From positions 1-50,801 of the forward strand of contig DCHF01000035.1 in NCBI GenBank assembly GCA_002315555.1: a stretch of DNA of 50,801 nucleotides. The letters are read 5' to 3'. Positions within the stretch are counted from its first letter, which is position 1, and every line of letters starts with the position of its first letter. This document shows, one piece after another, positions 38,967 through 47,562 of the stretch. The notes beneath the pieces are model-generated. The model searched no databases and was not told the origin of the DNA. It saw only the letters and a list, made by a program, of their open reading frames with translations. A program made the position numbers and the translations under genes. Source of the DNA: Lachnospiraceae bacterium UBA1759 (GTDB lineage Bacteria; Bacillota; Clostridia; Lachnospirales; Lachnospiraceae).

Positions 38967-38995
38967 AATATACCATATCTTGTAACGAATGTCAA
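38967..38995 (-). promoter_or_regulatory. Strong promoter for the rfbG-GT2-SDR-queT run
   Basis: Minus-strand -35 TTGACA (38995-38990), a perfect consensus, with a 17-base spacer and -10 TATATT (38972-38967). Start of transcription is near 38960, about 27 bases before the rfbG ATG. Confidence 0.85.
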
Positions 38996-39032
38996 ATGAG
39001 CACAGACCGCACCTTTACGGGAACGCACACAT

Positions 39033-39069
39033 AAAAAAAGACCGGATCCCTTACGTTTTCCGGTCTTTT
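39033..39069 (-). terminator. Terminator after the CoA-transferase gene
   Basis: On the minus strand GACCGGA, a 12-base loop and TCCGGTC are followed by a run of seven T. It ends the por/CoA-transferase operon 57 bases after the last stop codon. Confidence 0.87.
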
Positions 39070-39125
39070 ATATACTCATGCGTCCACGGGATGCATATGC
39101 TCTTTCGGTTTCACGCTCCGCCCGG

Positions 39126-40646
39126 TCATCCTTCGTAGATCACTTCGAACGGCAGCTGAGACAGAATGTCCTTTTCCGCGTCAATACCCGGATAGACCTC
39201 CGCAAGCTTCAGTCCCTTGTCCGTCAGTTCGAACACGCAGCGCTCCGTCACATACAGAACGCGCTGACGATTCTCCAGTGCTCTCTTTGCGGAGAAGCTG
39301 ATGCTCGCCACATCGTTCACAAACTTCGGAATACTGCCCTCCGTGTTAATGGTCACGGTATTGTGGCTTCTGGAAACGTCCAGTCCCTTTGTGTTGAAGG
39401 TCAGGCAGAACACCACAGTCGGAGTCTTTGCGGTGATGTTCGCAAATCCGCCGATGCCCGCGTATGCACCCGGACCTCTGTGCGAGTTGACATTGCCGAA
39501 ACGGTCGACCTCCAGGCCACCCATAAAGCAGATGTCCAGACCGCCGTTGTCATACAGGTCGAACTGGTTCGCCATATCGTATACGGATGCCGCGCCGATC
39601 ATCGCACCGAAATGCGTGCCGGTTGCGGGAAGTCCGCCCACACCGCCGGATTCCACGGTCAGCGTGATGTGATTCAGCATACCGGTCTTACGCGCATACT
39701 GGGAGACCATTTCCGGAATACCGATGCCGATGTTGACGATATCCTCTTCCTTCAGTTCCTTCTCCGCACGCTTGCCGATGATCTTTGCCGCCACATTGCT
39801 CTTTTCCTTTTTCACGGTCAGCGGTTCCAGCTTTTCATTCCAGTCCGTCCACTCCTCATACGGAATGTCAAAATTACCGGTCAGCGCCTTGAATGCCGTA
39901 TTTCTTGCGGGCGGCGGTACCACGACGATGGCATCCACAAGACAGCCCGGGATAATGGTATTACGCGGACGTCCCGGATTCTTGCCGAGGTAATCGACCT
40001 GGACGATGACCTTTCCGTGATTGGCCTTTACGGCCTGGCAGATGGATAGCGCATCGCCGGACATGAACTGGTCATCAAAGGAGATATTGCCCTTGAAATC
40101 CGCTGCGGTGCCCTTGATCAGCGCCACATTCAGCTTCGGAAGCTTGTAATACAGGAACTCCTCCCCGTCCACCTCCACGACTTTAACATAGGAATCGTCC
40201 CTGGACAGGTTATTAATGCCGGGGCCTTCGCGACGGGGATCGACGAAAATGTCCAGGCCGACCTTGGAAAGCGCACCCGGAAGGCCGCCCGCCTGTGCAC
40301 GGATGGCATGAGAAATGCAGCCGAGCGGCAGGTTGTAGGCCTCAAACCGGTCCTCAAGAACCAGCTTCTTTGTGCTGAGCATCGCTCCGAAATGACCGCA
40401 GATCAGCTTATCCACAGCGCCTTCTTTGATATAACGCTCCGCAGCGCGGTTCTCATTCCAGACACCAAAACCCGCTGAAGAGACCACCGTCAGGTTCTTC
40501 GGTGATCCGGTCTTCTGATATTTCCAGTAAATAGCCTCGTGAAGCTCCACGGGGTTTTCGATTCCGACAAAGGAATTCACGCAGATGCAATCTCCGTCCT
40601 TGACAAGAAGGTCGATCGCACGCTCCGGTGACATGATCTGATACAT
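39126..40646 (-). CDS. Single-chain class I acyl-CoA:carboxylate CoA-transferase
   Basis: An enzyme that swaps CoA between a carboxylate and an acyl-CoA through a glutamyl-CoA intermediate. Alpha-like and beta-like halves are fused in 506 residues, as in propionate and YdiF-type CoA-transferases. The catalytic Glu is predicted at 332 in LTVESGGVGGLPATG. The N-terminal half carries NSFVGIENPVELHEAIYWKY and the Gly-rich QAGGLPGALSK. NSHRGPGAYAGIGGFANIT lies near the C-terminus. AAAGGATC lies before the ATG. It follows porB by 54 bases that contain a strong GC hairpin. The context suggests a CoA ester from the oxidoreductase is the donor. The substrate acid is not readable from sequence. Confidence 0.88.
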   Translation of the reverse strand: MYQIMSPERAIDLLVKDGDCICVNSFVGIENPVELHEAIYWKYQKTGSPKNLTVVSSAGFGVWNENRAAERYIKEGAVDKLICGHFGAMLSTKKLVLEDRFEAYNLPLGCISHAIRAQAGGLPGALSKVGLDIFVDPRREGPGINNLSRDDSYVKVVEVDGEEFLYYKLPKLNVALIKGTAADFKGNISFDDQFMSGDALSICQAVKANHGKVIVQVDYLGKNPGRPRNTIIPGCLVDAIVVVPPPARNTAFKALTGNFDIPYEEWTDWNEKLEPLTVKKEKSNVAAKIIGKRAEKELKEEDIVNIGIGIPEMVSQYARKTGMLNHITLTVESGGVGGLPATGTHFGAMIGAASVYDMANQFDLYDNGGLDICFMGGLEVDRFGNVNSHRGPGAYAGIGGFANITAKTPTVVFCLTFNTKGLDVSRSHNTVTINTEGSIPKFVNDVASISFSAKRALENRQRVLYVTERCVFELTDKGLKLAEVYPGIDAEKDILSQLPFEVIYEG

Positions 40647-40667
40647 GCTGATCCTTTCTGAAAAGCG

Positions 40668-40689
40668 CCGCCCGGGAGATCCCGGGCGG
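40668..40689 (-). terminator. GC-rich hairpin between porB and the CoA-transferase gene
   Basis: CCGCCCGGGA GA TCCCGGGCGG, ten-base arms around two bases. On the coding strand it is followed by CGCTTTTC, a short interrupted U-run. It is probably a weak terminator or an mRNA-end-protecting hairpin that sets the ratio of oxidoreductase to transferase. Confidence 0.6.
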
Positions 40690-40700
40690 TACCGAAATTA

Positions 40701-41642
40701 TTAGTTACACTTGTTTAACAGGTCTTCCCATCTCCGGTCGACTTCCTTCTGGAACGCCTCGATGAGATACTCGTTGTCCTTCTGGAACAGATGCTTGAAG
40801 CGGCCCTGCTTCTTTAACCAGTCTTCGATCGGAAGCTTGTTCTTGGGCTGATAGTTCAGGATCCACTTGCCCTCAACGACCTCAAATAACGGCCAGTAGC
40901 AGGTCTCGATACCCAGACGGCAGATCTCCATAATATCCGGCGTATTGTAACGCCAGCCTCTGGGGCACGGAGCCATAATGTTCAGGAATGCGGCGCCCGG
41001 CGTGTAGATGGCCTTCTCCGCCTTCGTGTGAAGATCACGGAAGTTCGTGGTCAGCGTGGTCTGTGCAACATACGGGATGTCATGCGCGGCGATGATGGTC
41101 GCAAGATCCTTACGGTTCTGCGGCTTACCGTTGGACTCGGTACCGACCGGAGTCGTGGTGGTATCGGCATACATCGGGGTCGCGGAAGAACGCTGGATAC
41201 CGGTGTTCATGTAAGCGCCGTTATCGTAGCAGACATAGACCATGTCGTGATTTCTTTCCATTGCACCGGAAAGAGACTGGAGACCGATATCATAGGTACC
41301 GCCGTCACCGCCGAAGGTGATGAATTTGGTCTGTCCCTGCTCTTCTTCGTTGTATTTTCCCTTTCTTCTCAGTGCGTTGTAAGCACCTTCGACACCGGAC
41401 ATCGTAGCACCGGCATTTTCAAAAGCGTTGTGGATGTAGCTGTCTTCGTAAGCCACATAGGGATAGGTGAATGTGGAGACCTCAAGACATCCGGTCGCGT
41501 TGCCGATAACGGCCTTGTCACCCTCGTGCAGTCCGCGGAGCACGTTTCTTACGGCGATGGTACCGCCGCAGCCCGCGCACATTCTGTGACCGGGCGCCAG
41601 ACGTTCGGGTCTTGACATTACTTCTTTGAAATTATAAGCCAT
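40701..41642 (-). CDS. porB: 2-oxoacid:ferredoxin oxidoreductase, beta subunit (TPP-binding)
   Basis: The thiamine-diphosphate subunit of the four-subunit pyruvate (or other 2-oxoacid) ferredoxin oxidoreductase. The N-terminal HRMCAGCGGTIAVRNVLRG holds cluster-ligand cysteines. The TPP motif is ITFGGDGGTYDIGLQSLSG with the downstream CYDNGAYMNTGIQRS. The TTTTPVGTESNGK-type loop and the C-terminal KWILNYQPKNKLPIEDWLKK are usual for PorB. The length is 313 residues. AGGAGG lies before the ATG; the gene starts 12 bases after porA. Pyruvate is the default substrate by similarity, but a branched or aryl 2-oxoacid is possible given the CoA-transferase partner. Confidence 0.92.
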   Translation of the reverse strand: MAYNFKEVMSRPERLAPGHRMCAGCGGTIAVRNVLRGLHEGDKAVIGNATGCLEVSTFTYPYVAYEDSYIHNAFENAGATMSGVEGAYNALRRKGKYNEEEQGQTKFITFGGDGGTYDIGLQSLSGAMERNHDMVYVCYDNGAYMNTGIQRSSATPMYADTTTTPVGTESNGKPQNRKDLATIIAAHDIPYVAQTTLTTNFRDLHTKAEKAIYTPGAAFLNIMAPCPRGWRYNTPDIMEICRLGIETCYWPLFEVVEGKWILNYQPKNKLPIEDWLKKQGRFKHLFQKDNEYLIEAFQKEVDRRWEDLLNKCN

Positions 41643-41654
41643 GTTCGGTCCTCC

Positions 41655-42827
41655 TTACTCTCTGACACCAAGGTAACGATAGGTATCGTTCGTGCCGTTT
41701 TCCACTGCGTCATAAAGATCCGCGTAAACCTTCTCGATATCCTCGACACGGACATCACGGCCACCCAGACCATAGACCCAGTTGATCATTTCACACTGCT
41801 TCTTTGCACGGAACAGCGCCGCGGTGACCTCGGCACCGAGCGGTCCGCAGCAGTCATTGAAGGACTCGGTACGGTCCATAAGACCGACTGCCTTGACATT
41901 CTTTAATGCTTCCGCGATCTCTTCACCCGGGAACGGACGGAACATGCGGACCTTGATCAGGCCGGCCTTCTTGCCCTCTTCTCTCAGGCGGTCAACGGCA
42001 TCCTTTGCGGTACCTGCCGCAGAGCCGATGATAACGATCGCAACTTCCGCATCTTCCATGCGGTATTCTTCAAACCAGCCGTACTTTCTGCCGGTCAGCT
42101 CGCCGAATTCCTCGCCGACAGCCTTGACGACTTCCTTCGCATTGCGAAGAGCCTGCATCTGTGCGCGGCGTGCTTCCATGTAGTAGTTGGATACGGAGTA
42201 CGGGCCTACGGACATGACACCGTTCAGCAGGGAATGCTCCGGCTCATATTCGCCGACAAAGCCCTTGACCTCGCTGTCGTCCATCAGCATGATGTTCTGA
42301 ACCGCATGGGAGGTGATGAAACCGTCCTGGCAGATCATGATCGGGAGACGGACGTCCTTGTGCTCGGCGATGCGGTAAGCCTGGACCATATTGTCGTAAG
42401 CTTCCTGGTTGGTCTCGGCATACAGCTGGATCCAGCCGGCATCACGTGCGCCCATGGAATCGGAATGGTCACAGTTGATATTGATGGGGCCTGACAGTGC
42501 ACGGTTTACAAGCGCCAGTGCAAGCGGCAGACGGTTTGCGGATGCCAGGTAGAGTTCCTCCCACATCAGTGCCATACCGGCGGATGAGGTGGCGGAAACG
42601 GTTCTTGCACCTGCGGATTCCGCGCCGATGGCTGCGGACATTGCGGAATGCTCGGACTCTGCGGGGATGAATTCGGTATCGACCTTGCCGTCGGCACAGT
42701 ACTTGGAGAAATACTGCGGGATCTCCGTGGACGGGGTGATCGGGAATGCCGGCATTACGTCGGGATTGATCTGACGAAGTGCTTCGGCAACGGCTTCATT
42801 ACCGGATAAACGATCTCTCTTTGCCAT
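41655..42827 (-). CDS. porA: 2-oxoacid:ferredoxin oxidoreductase, alpha subunit
   Basis: The large subunit that forms the active site with PorB. The start is ATG 42827 (MAKRDRLSGNEAVAEALRQI): GGAG lies ten bases upstream, and the ATG overlaps the porD stop as TAATG. A longer frame to 42869 runs through porD and is not real. Motifs are PAFPITPSTEIPQYFSKYCA, FIPAESEHSAMSAAIGAESA, ATSSAGMALMWEELYLASAN and the CoA/phosphate region IKVRMFRPFPGEEIAEALKN. GLMDRTESFNDCCGPLGAEV is near the C-terminus. The product is 390 residues, the normal size. Confidence 0.93.
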   Translation of the reverse strand: MAKRDRLSGNEAVAEALRQINPDVMPAFPITPSTEIPQYFSKYCADGKVDTEFIPAESEHSAMSAAIGAESAGARTVSATSSAGMALMWEELYLASANRLPLALALVNRALSGPININCDHSDSMGARDAGWIQLYAETNQEAYDNMVQAYRIAEHKDVRLPIMICQDGFITSHAVQNIMLMDDSEVKGFVGEYEPEHSLLNGVMSVGPYSVSNYYMEARRAQMQALRNAKEVVKAVGEEFGELTGRKYGWFEEYRMEDAEVAIVIIGSAAGTAKDAVDRLREEGKKAGLIKVRMFRPFPGEEIAEALKNVKAVGLMDRTESFNDCCGPLGAEVTAALFRAKKQCEMINWVYGLGGRDVRVEDIEKVYADLYDAVENGTNDTYRYLGVRE

Positions 42828-43132
42828 TATTTGTTCACTCCTTCCATCAGGATCGCGCCGGGACGGCATGCGTTTACGCAGATGCCGCAGCCCTTGCAGT
42901 GATCGTAGTCAAATTCGCCTCTCTTGCCGTCAACGACCGGAATGGCGCTGTCCGGGCATACCGGGACGCATAACAGGCACTGTACGCACTTGTCGGCAAT
43001 GAATTCCGGCTTAACGGAAGTCCATTCGCCGGTGTTGAATGCTCTTGTGGTGCCGCCTTCAAAGATCATCATGCCTTCGGTCAGATCCTTCCAGCTGCAG
43101 CTCTGTGATAACTTTTCAAAATCGGTCTTCAT
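42827..43132 (-). CDS. porD: 2-oxoacid:ferredoxin oxidoreductase, delta subunit (2[4Fe-4S] ferredoxin)
   Basis: A 101-residue ferredoxin-like subunit that passes electrons from the TPP site to free ferredoxin. Two cluster motifs are clear: CVQCLLCVPVCPDSA and CKGCGICVNACRPGA. The N-terminal 45 residues (GEWTSVKPEFIADK) are the usual PorD lead-in. It starts 18 bases after porC with GGAG upstream, and its stop shares one base with the porA start. Confidence 0.94.
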   Translation of the reverse strand: MKTDFEKLSQSCSWKDLTEGMMIFEGGTTRAFNTGEWTSVKPEFIADKCVQCLLCVPVCPDSAIPVVDGKRGEFDYDHCKGCGICVNACRPGAILMEGVNK

Positions 43133-43150
43133 TCTTCAAGCTCCTTTCTG

Positions 43151-43723
43151 TCAGCGGACCTGGTCGAATGCCATTTCGAGGGCCTTCATATTGCCTTCGA
43201 TGACTTCCGGCTTGGATGCGAATTTATGAGCATAGGAGCCCCTCATCTCGTTCATGAACGTTTCACGGTCCATGACGCCGCTGACGTTGACGATCGCCGC
43301 AAGCATCGGAGAGTTCGGGAAATAACGGCCCAGTGCCGCGATTGAGATCGCTCTTGCGTCAATGACATAGACACGGCCTTCGTAACCGCGCAGTAACGGG
43401 ATGATCTCCTCTTTGGACTTATCGGTATTGATAACGATGGCGCCTTCCTTCTTCAGGCCTGCGGTAACATCGACCGCTTCCAGAAGAGACTCGTCCACAA
43501 CGACGACATAATCCGGCTCATAGATGTTGGAATGAACGCGGATGTCGGTATCGCTGATACGGTTATAAGCGGTAATGGGTGCACCCATACGCTCCGGGCC
43601 GTATTCCGGGAATCCCTGCACGTACTTTCCGGTCTGGAAAGCCACGTCTGCGAGAAGAAGCGCTGCAGTCTTGGCACCCTGGCCGCCGCGGCCGTGCCAT
43701 CTGATCTCAACAATGTTTTTCAT
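43151..43723 (-). CDS. porC: 2-oxoacid:ferredoxin oxidoreductase, gamma subunit
   Basis: The gamma subunit begins with the standard VEIRWHGRGGQGAKTAALLL motif, which contacts CoA/TPP in the assembled complex. GFPEYGPERMGAPITAYNRI and the Val-rich VINTDKSKEEIIPLL region follow. The length, 190 residues, is usual. AAAGGAG lies before the ATG. It is first in the operon order porC-porD-porA-porB, the classic four-subunit arrangement, behind a promoter with a perfect -10. Many Lachnospiraceae also have a single-chain pyruvate enzyme, so this complex may serve a side route; that cannot be checked here. Confidence 0.93.
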   Translation of the reverse strand: MKNIVEIRWHGRGGQGAKTAALLLADVAFQTGKYVQGFPEYGPERMGAPITAYNRISDTDIRVHSNIYEPDYVVVVDESLLEAVDVTAGLKKEGAIVINTDKSKEEIIPLLRGYEGRVYVIDARAISIAALGRYFPNSPMLAAIVNVSGVMDRETFMNEMRGSYAHKFASKPEVIEGNMKALEMAFDQVR

Positions 43724-43757
43724 CTTGCTGCTCCTTTAATACTTTCTGTAAATAAGC

Positions 43758-43786
43758 ATTATATCATTTTCGACAACCTGCCGCAA
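43758..43786 (-). promoter_or_regulatory. Promoter for the porCDAB/CoA-transferase operon
   Basis: Minus-strand -35 TTGCGG (43786-43781), 17-base spacer, perfect -10 TATAAT (43763-43758). Start of transcription is near 43751, 28 bases before the porC ATG. The rest of the 43724-43881 gap shows no gene and no clear terminator for lysC. Confidence 0.75.
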
Positions 43787-43881
43787 TGATAAAAAGTCAC
43801 GATAATATCTCAAATTGACCGCTTCACTTTGATAAAGCAACCAATTCCCGGACAACCCTTCGGCAGGCTTCCGGAAACGGT

Positions 43882-45207
43882 TTATTTGATGCCGTCCTTC
43901 AGTTCGTCGTAAATGGCACAGATCGCCTTCTCGTAATCCTCCTCATCCACGCCGATGATGATATTCAGCTCACTGGAGCCCTGGTCGATCATGCGGATGT
44001 TGATATCGGCCTTTGCGATGGCGGAGAAGATCCGTGCGGCAATACCCTTGGAACGGGCCATGCCGTGACCGACGACCGCGATCAGCGCGATGTTATCGGA
44101 AACGGATACGGTATCCGGCTTCAGGGACATCTCGATGTCCTTCATTACCTCGTCGCGGTGTGCCTCCAGGTCGGAAGCGCTGACGATGACGGACATGGTG
44201 TCGATACCGGACGGAACATGCTCAAAGGAGATACCGTATGCGGCGATGATCTGCAGAAGCTTTGCCGCAAAGCCGACCTCCTGGTTCATCATGGACTTCT
44301 CAACGAACAGGGAGCTGAAGCCCTTGCGGCCGGCGATACCGGTGATCATACCGGGCCGGTCGTACTCGGACTGATGGGGAACGATCCAGGTACCCTCATC
44401 CTCCGGAGCGTTCGTGTTGCGGATATTGATCGGAATATTGGCCTTGCGAACGGAGAACACTGCATCCTCATGAAGGACGGAGGCGCCCATGTAGGACAGC
44501 TCGCGAAGCTCGCGGTACGTGATGCGCTTGATGGGCTTCGGCTTTTCGACGATGCGCGGGTCGGTGACCAGCATGCCGGAAACATCGGTCCAGTTCTCAT
44601 AGACATCGGCACCGACGGCACGGGCAACGATGGCGCCTGAAACATCGGAACCGCCGCGGGTAAAGGTCTTGACACTGCCGTCCGGAAGCGCACCGTAGAA
44701 ACCGGCAATGACCGCTCTCTCCTTATCGGCAAGGATCGCCTTCAGGACATAGTTCGTCTTTTCCGCATTGAAACGGCCGTTATCCGTGAAGAAAATGCAA
44801 GTGGCCGGATCCACGAAATCGTAGCCGAGGTACGCCGCCAGGATCTTGGAATTCAAGTATTCACCGCGGCTTGCGAGGTAATCGCGGCTCGGGGACGCCA
44901 GAAGATGGTTCCGGATTGTCTCGATCTCCGGGTCCAGATCGAACTCGATGCCGAGCTCGGTGATGATGTCCTGGAAACGGGAACGGATCTTGGTCAGTGC
45001 GCTCTCAAAATTCTCGCGGAGGACCGCAAGCTCATAGCAGAGATACAGAAGGTCCGTGACCTTGGTGTCCGCGTTGTTTCTTTTACCGGGTGCGGATGCG
45101 ACCACGTAACGTCTGGCCGGATCCCGCTCGATGATGCTGCGGACCTTTTCAAACTGTGCGGCGGATGCCAGGGAGCTTCCGCCGAATTTCAGTGCAATCG
45201 TTTTCAT
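43882..45207 (-). CDS. lysC: Aspartate kinase with C-terminal ACT domains
   Basis: The first enzyme of the aspartate family pathway, making aspartyl phosphate for lysine, threonine and methionine. The catalytic start is MKTIALKFGGSSLASAAQFE. FTRGGSDVSGAIVARAVGAD, YENWTDVSGMLVTDPRIVE and LSYMGASVLHEDAVFSVRKA follow. ACT domains fill the last 150 residues (IALIAVVGHGMARSKGIAAR; NIRMIDQGSSELNIIIGVDE) and are the usual site of lysine or threonine feedback. I chose ATG 45207, with GAGGAG six bases upstream, over a longer frame to 45249. The product is 441 residues. It is last in the dap/lys run, 55 bases after the deacetylase gene. I see no lysine riboswitch in that gap. Confidence 0.94.
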   Translation of the reverse strand: MKTIALKFGGSSLASAAQFEKVRSIIERDPARRYVVASAPGKRNNADTKVTDLLYLCYELAVLRENFESALTKIRSRFQDIITELGIEFDLDPEIETIRNHLLASPSRDYLASRGEYLNSKILAAYLGYDFVDPATCIFFTDNGRFNAEKTNYVLKAILADKERAVIAGFYGALPDGSVKTFTRGGSDVSGAIVARAVGADVYENWTDVSGMLVTDPRIVEKPKPIKRITYRELRELSYMGASVLHEDAVFSVRKANIPINIRNTNAPEDEGTWIVPHQSEYDRPGMITGIAGRKGFSSLFVEKSMMNQEVGFAAKLLQIIAAYGISFEHVPSGIDTMSVIVSASDLEAHRDEVMKDIEMSLKPDTVSVSDNIALIAVVGHGMARSKGIAARIFSAIAKADINIRMIDQGSSELNIIIGVDEEDYEKAICAIYDELKDGIK

Positions 45208-45262
45208 AATGTTCTCCTCTTCCCTTCCGGGTATGGATGTCAGGCACATCCGGGCCGGGGCA

Positions 45263-46408
45263 TCACGCCTCGAGATAATTTTTCAGTACCGCTGCATGAA
45301 CTGCCGCCGCTGTCAGAAGCGCACCTTCCGTCGGAAGGAAGTGATCGCTGTGAAGCGGGTAGGTGCAGCCGGCACCGATATGGTAGAACGCACCGGAGGA
45401 CGCGTTGATGAAGCATCCGAAATCCTCGGAGATCATCAGCGGTTCCTCAATGCGTACGACATGCTCTTTTCCAAGAAGCGCGCATGCGGTCTTTTCCACG
45501 TGAGCAGTGCCCTCGTCCGTATTGACGATGCCGTCGTAGCTCTTGTTGATCACAAGCTCCGCGCGGGCGCCCCATTTTGCGGCGGTCTCGTCAATGACCT
45601 TTTTTGACGCTTCCTTCATCGCGTTCCGGTCCTTCGGGCCGAGCGCACGCAGAATGCCGGATGAAACAGCCTTTGCCGGGACGATGTTGCACGCCGTTCC
45701 CGATTCAAAGGTGCCCATGGTCAGGACACAGTGGTCCTCCGCGACTGTCTTCGGAAGCTCCACGAGCTTAAGGATCATGTCGGACATCGTATAAAGCGCA
45801 TTTATGCCCTTTTCCGGGGTCGCGCCGTGCGCCGTCTTTCCGTACACGGTGATGTCAAGGACGTCGGAAGAGGCGTAAAATTTACCGTACCGCACGCCGA
45901 TGGTACCTTCCGGCAGATTCGGATCCACATGCGCGCCGAAGACCGCTTCCGTATCCTTCATGCAGCCCGCTTTGATCATGCGTTCCGCCCCGCCCGAGTA
46001 CTCCTCATTGGGCTGGAAAAAAATGCGTACCGTGCCCGGAAGCGTCTCTTTTTCCGCATTCAGAAGCCTTGCCGCACCGAGTGCCGCCGTCGTGTGAACA
46101 TCGTGTCCGCAGGCGTGCATCTTTCCGGGCACCTTCGATGCGAATGCGCACCCGGTCTGTTCGGTCACCGGCAGCGCGTCGATATCCGCGCGCAGCCCCA
46201 CGCTCTTTCCCGGAAGCCCGCCGGTGATCGTGGCCACGACCGCGGTATCCAGAATACGCTCGGTCGGGATTCCCCAGCCGTGCAGCGTTTCCTCAATGAA
46301 CGCGCAGGTCTCATATTCCTCATTGCCGATCTCCGGATGCTCATGGATATGCTTCCGGACGGCAAAAAGCTCTTCTTTGTACTTTTCGATCTCTTCTCTG
46401 TAGTTCAT
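45263..46408 (-). CDS. dapL: M20D metallopeptidase, probable N-acetyldiaminopimelate deacetylase
   Basis: An M20 amidohydrolase. The metal motif is KMHACGHDVHTTAALGAARL (residues 97-116). FFQPNEEYSGGAERM supplies the catalytic Glu pair, GAHVDPNLPEGTIG the next ligands, and EPLMISEDFGCFINASSGAF with PLHSDHFLP the last ones. By sequence alone it could be a hippurate or indoleacetyl-amino-acid hydrolase. Its place in a dapA-dapB-dapH-lysA-aminotransferase operon points to removal of acetyl from N-acetyl-LL-diaminopimelate. I chose ATG 46408 (MNYREEIEKYKEE), with AAGG six bases upstream; ATG 46414 is possible. The product is 381 residues. It starts eight bases after the aminotransferase stop. Confidence 0.85.
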   Translation of the reverse strand: MNYREEIEKYKEELFAVRKHIHEHPEIGNEEYETCAFIEETLHGWGIPTERILDTAVVATITGGLPGKSVGLRADIDALPVTEQTGCAFASKVPGKMHACGHDVHTTAALGAARLLNAEKETLPGTVRIFFQPNEEYSGGAERMIKAGCMKDTEAVFGAHVDPNLPEGTIGVRYGKFYASSDVLDITVYGKTAHGATPEKGINALYTMSDMILKLVELPKTVAEDHCVLTMGTFESGTACNIVPAKAVSSGILRALGPKDRNAMKEASKKVIDETAAKWGARAELVINKSYDGIVNTDEGTAHVEKTACALLGKEHVVRIEEPLMISEDFGCFINASSGAFYHIGAGCTYPLHSDHFLPTEGALLTAAAVHAAVLKNYLEA

Positions 46409-46416
46409 GGACATCC

Positions 46417-47562
46417 TTACCTGTTTCTCAGAATGTGGATAAAGCGTTCCAGCCGGTTCAGGCCCTCTTCCAGTTCGGGGTCGCTGTAGCAATAGGTCAG
46501 ACGGATAAATCCCTCTGCGCCGAAGCAGCTTCCCGGGGTCGCGGCAAGTCCGGCCTCGCGTATCATGCGGCGGCAGAACTCATCGGACGGAAGATCAAAC
46601 TCCCGGATGGACGGAAATACATAAAACGCGCCTTCCGGCTCGGTGACGGGAAGCCCCATTCCGGAAAGTCTGGATAAAACATAGGTTCTCCGCTTCCGGT
46701 AAGTCTCGCGAAGCTCTGCCGGATCATAGTCCAGCGCCGCCATGCAGGCCCGCTGAAACGGGGCCGGTGTGGAAGCTACGGTGAACTGATGGATCAGCTC
46801 CAGCCGCTCCATCACGTCGCGGTCCGCCATGAGATATCCCATGCGCCAGCCGGTCATGGCATACGGCTTCGAAAAGCTTTGTACCACAAGGATCTGCTTC
46901 CGGCAATCCTCAAATCCGGAAAAGCTGTGATAACCACCGGTGTAGCAAAGTTCGCGGTAGACCTCATCGGAAATGACAAAGATCCCGCGGTCCTTTACCA
47001 GGTCGTGAAGCACGCGGAGGCTCTCCTCCGAGTACATCGTTCCGGTCGGGTTGTTCGGTGTATTGATGATGACCGCCTTGGTCTTTTCCGTGATGGCGGC
47101 TTCCAACCGCTCGCGGGTCAGCTGAAACCCGTCCTCCGATGTATTCACCTCCACCGGCACACCGCGGAGCATCTTGACGATCTCTCCGTACAGAACGAAC
47201 GCCGGGGTCGGGATCACGACCTCATCGCCCGGATTCAGGATCCCCATGAAGGCCGTGTAGAGCGCCTCGGTGGCACCCACGGTCACGATGATCTCCTCCG
47301 CCCGGTAACAAAGCCCGTGCTTCTCTTCTTCAAACGCGGCGATCTTCTCGCGGAGGGCCCGCATTCCGCCGTTTTCGATGTAATGAGTCTCATGGTTGGA
47401 AAACGCCTCGGAAACAGCCGCGCAGACCGGCGCCGGCGTATCGAAATCCGGTTCGCCGAGCGTCAGAGCGATGCATCCGGGCGTGGCCTTCGCGAGTGCC
47501 GAAAACTCACGGATCGCGCTTCTCTTTAAAGAGAATGCGGCTTCGTTCATCCGCGCCCTCAT
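46417..47562 (-). CDS. patA: Class I/II PLP aminotransferase, probable N-acetyl-LL-diaminopimelate aminotransferase
   Basis: A fold-type I PLP aminotransferase. The PLP Lys is 232 in VVQSFSKPYAMTGWRMGY. VGATEALYTAFMGILNPGDE, INTPNNPTGTMYSEE and FVISDEVYRELCY are standard cofactor contacts, and FIRLTYCYSDPELEEGL carries the substrate Arg region. In an acetylase-type lysine pathway the step between DapH and the deacetylase needs just such an enzyme (PatA in Bacillus). The ATG at 47562 overlaps the lysA stop as ATGA, with GAGG seven bases upstream. The length is 381 residues. Family alone would allow aspartate or aromatic substrates; the operon decides the call. Confidence 0.86.
   Translation of the reverse strand: MRARMNEAAFSLKRSAIREFSALAKATPGCIALTLGEPDFDTPAPVCAAVSEAFSNHETHYIENGGMRALREKIAAFEEEKHGLCYRAEEIIVTVGATEALYTAFMGILNPGDEVVIPTPAFVLYGEIVKMLRGVPVEVNTSEDGFQLTRERLEAAITEKTKAVIINTPNNPTGTMYSEESLRVLHDLVKDRGIFVISDEVYRELCYTGGYHSFSGFEDCRKQILVVQSFSKPYAMTGWRMGYLMADRDVMERLELIHQFTVASTPAPFQRACMAALDYDPAELRETYRKRRTYVLSRLSGMGLPVTEPEGAFYVFPSIREFDLPSDEFCRRMIREAGLAATPGSCFGAEGFIRLTYCYSDPELEEGLNRLERFIHILRNR

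Noticed and set aside
45208..45262. Lysine riboswitch before lysC
   Set aside because: The gap is 55 bases, far too short for the lysine aptamer, and shows only a ribosome site. If one exists it would lie upstream of dapA, outside the window.
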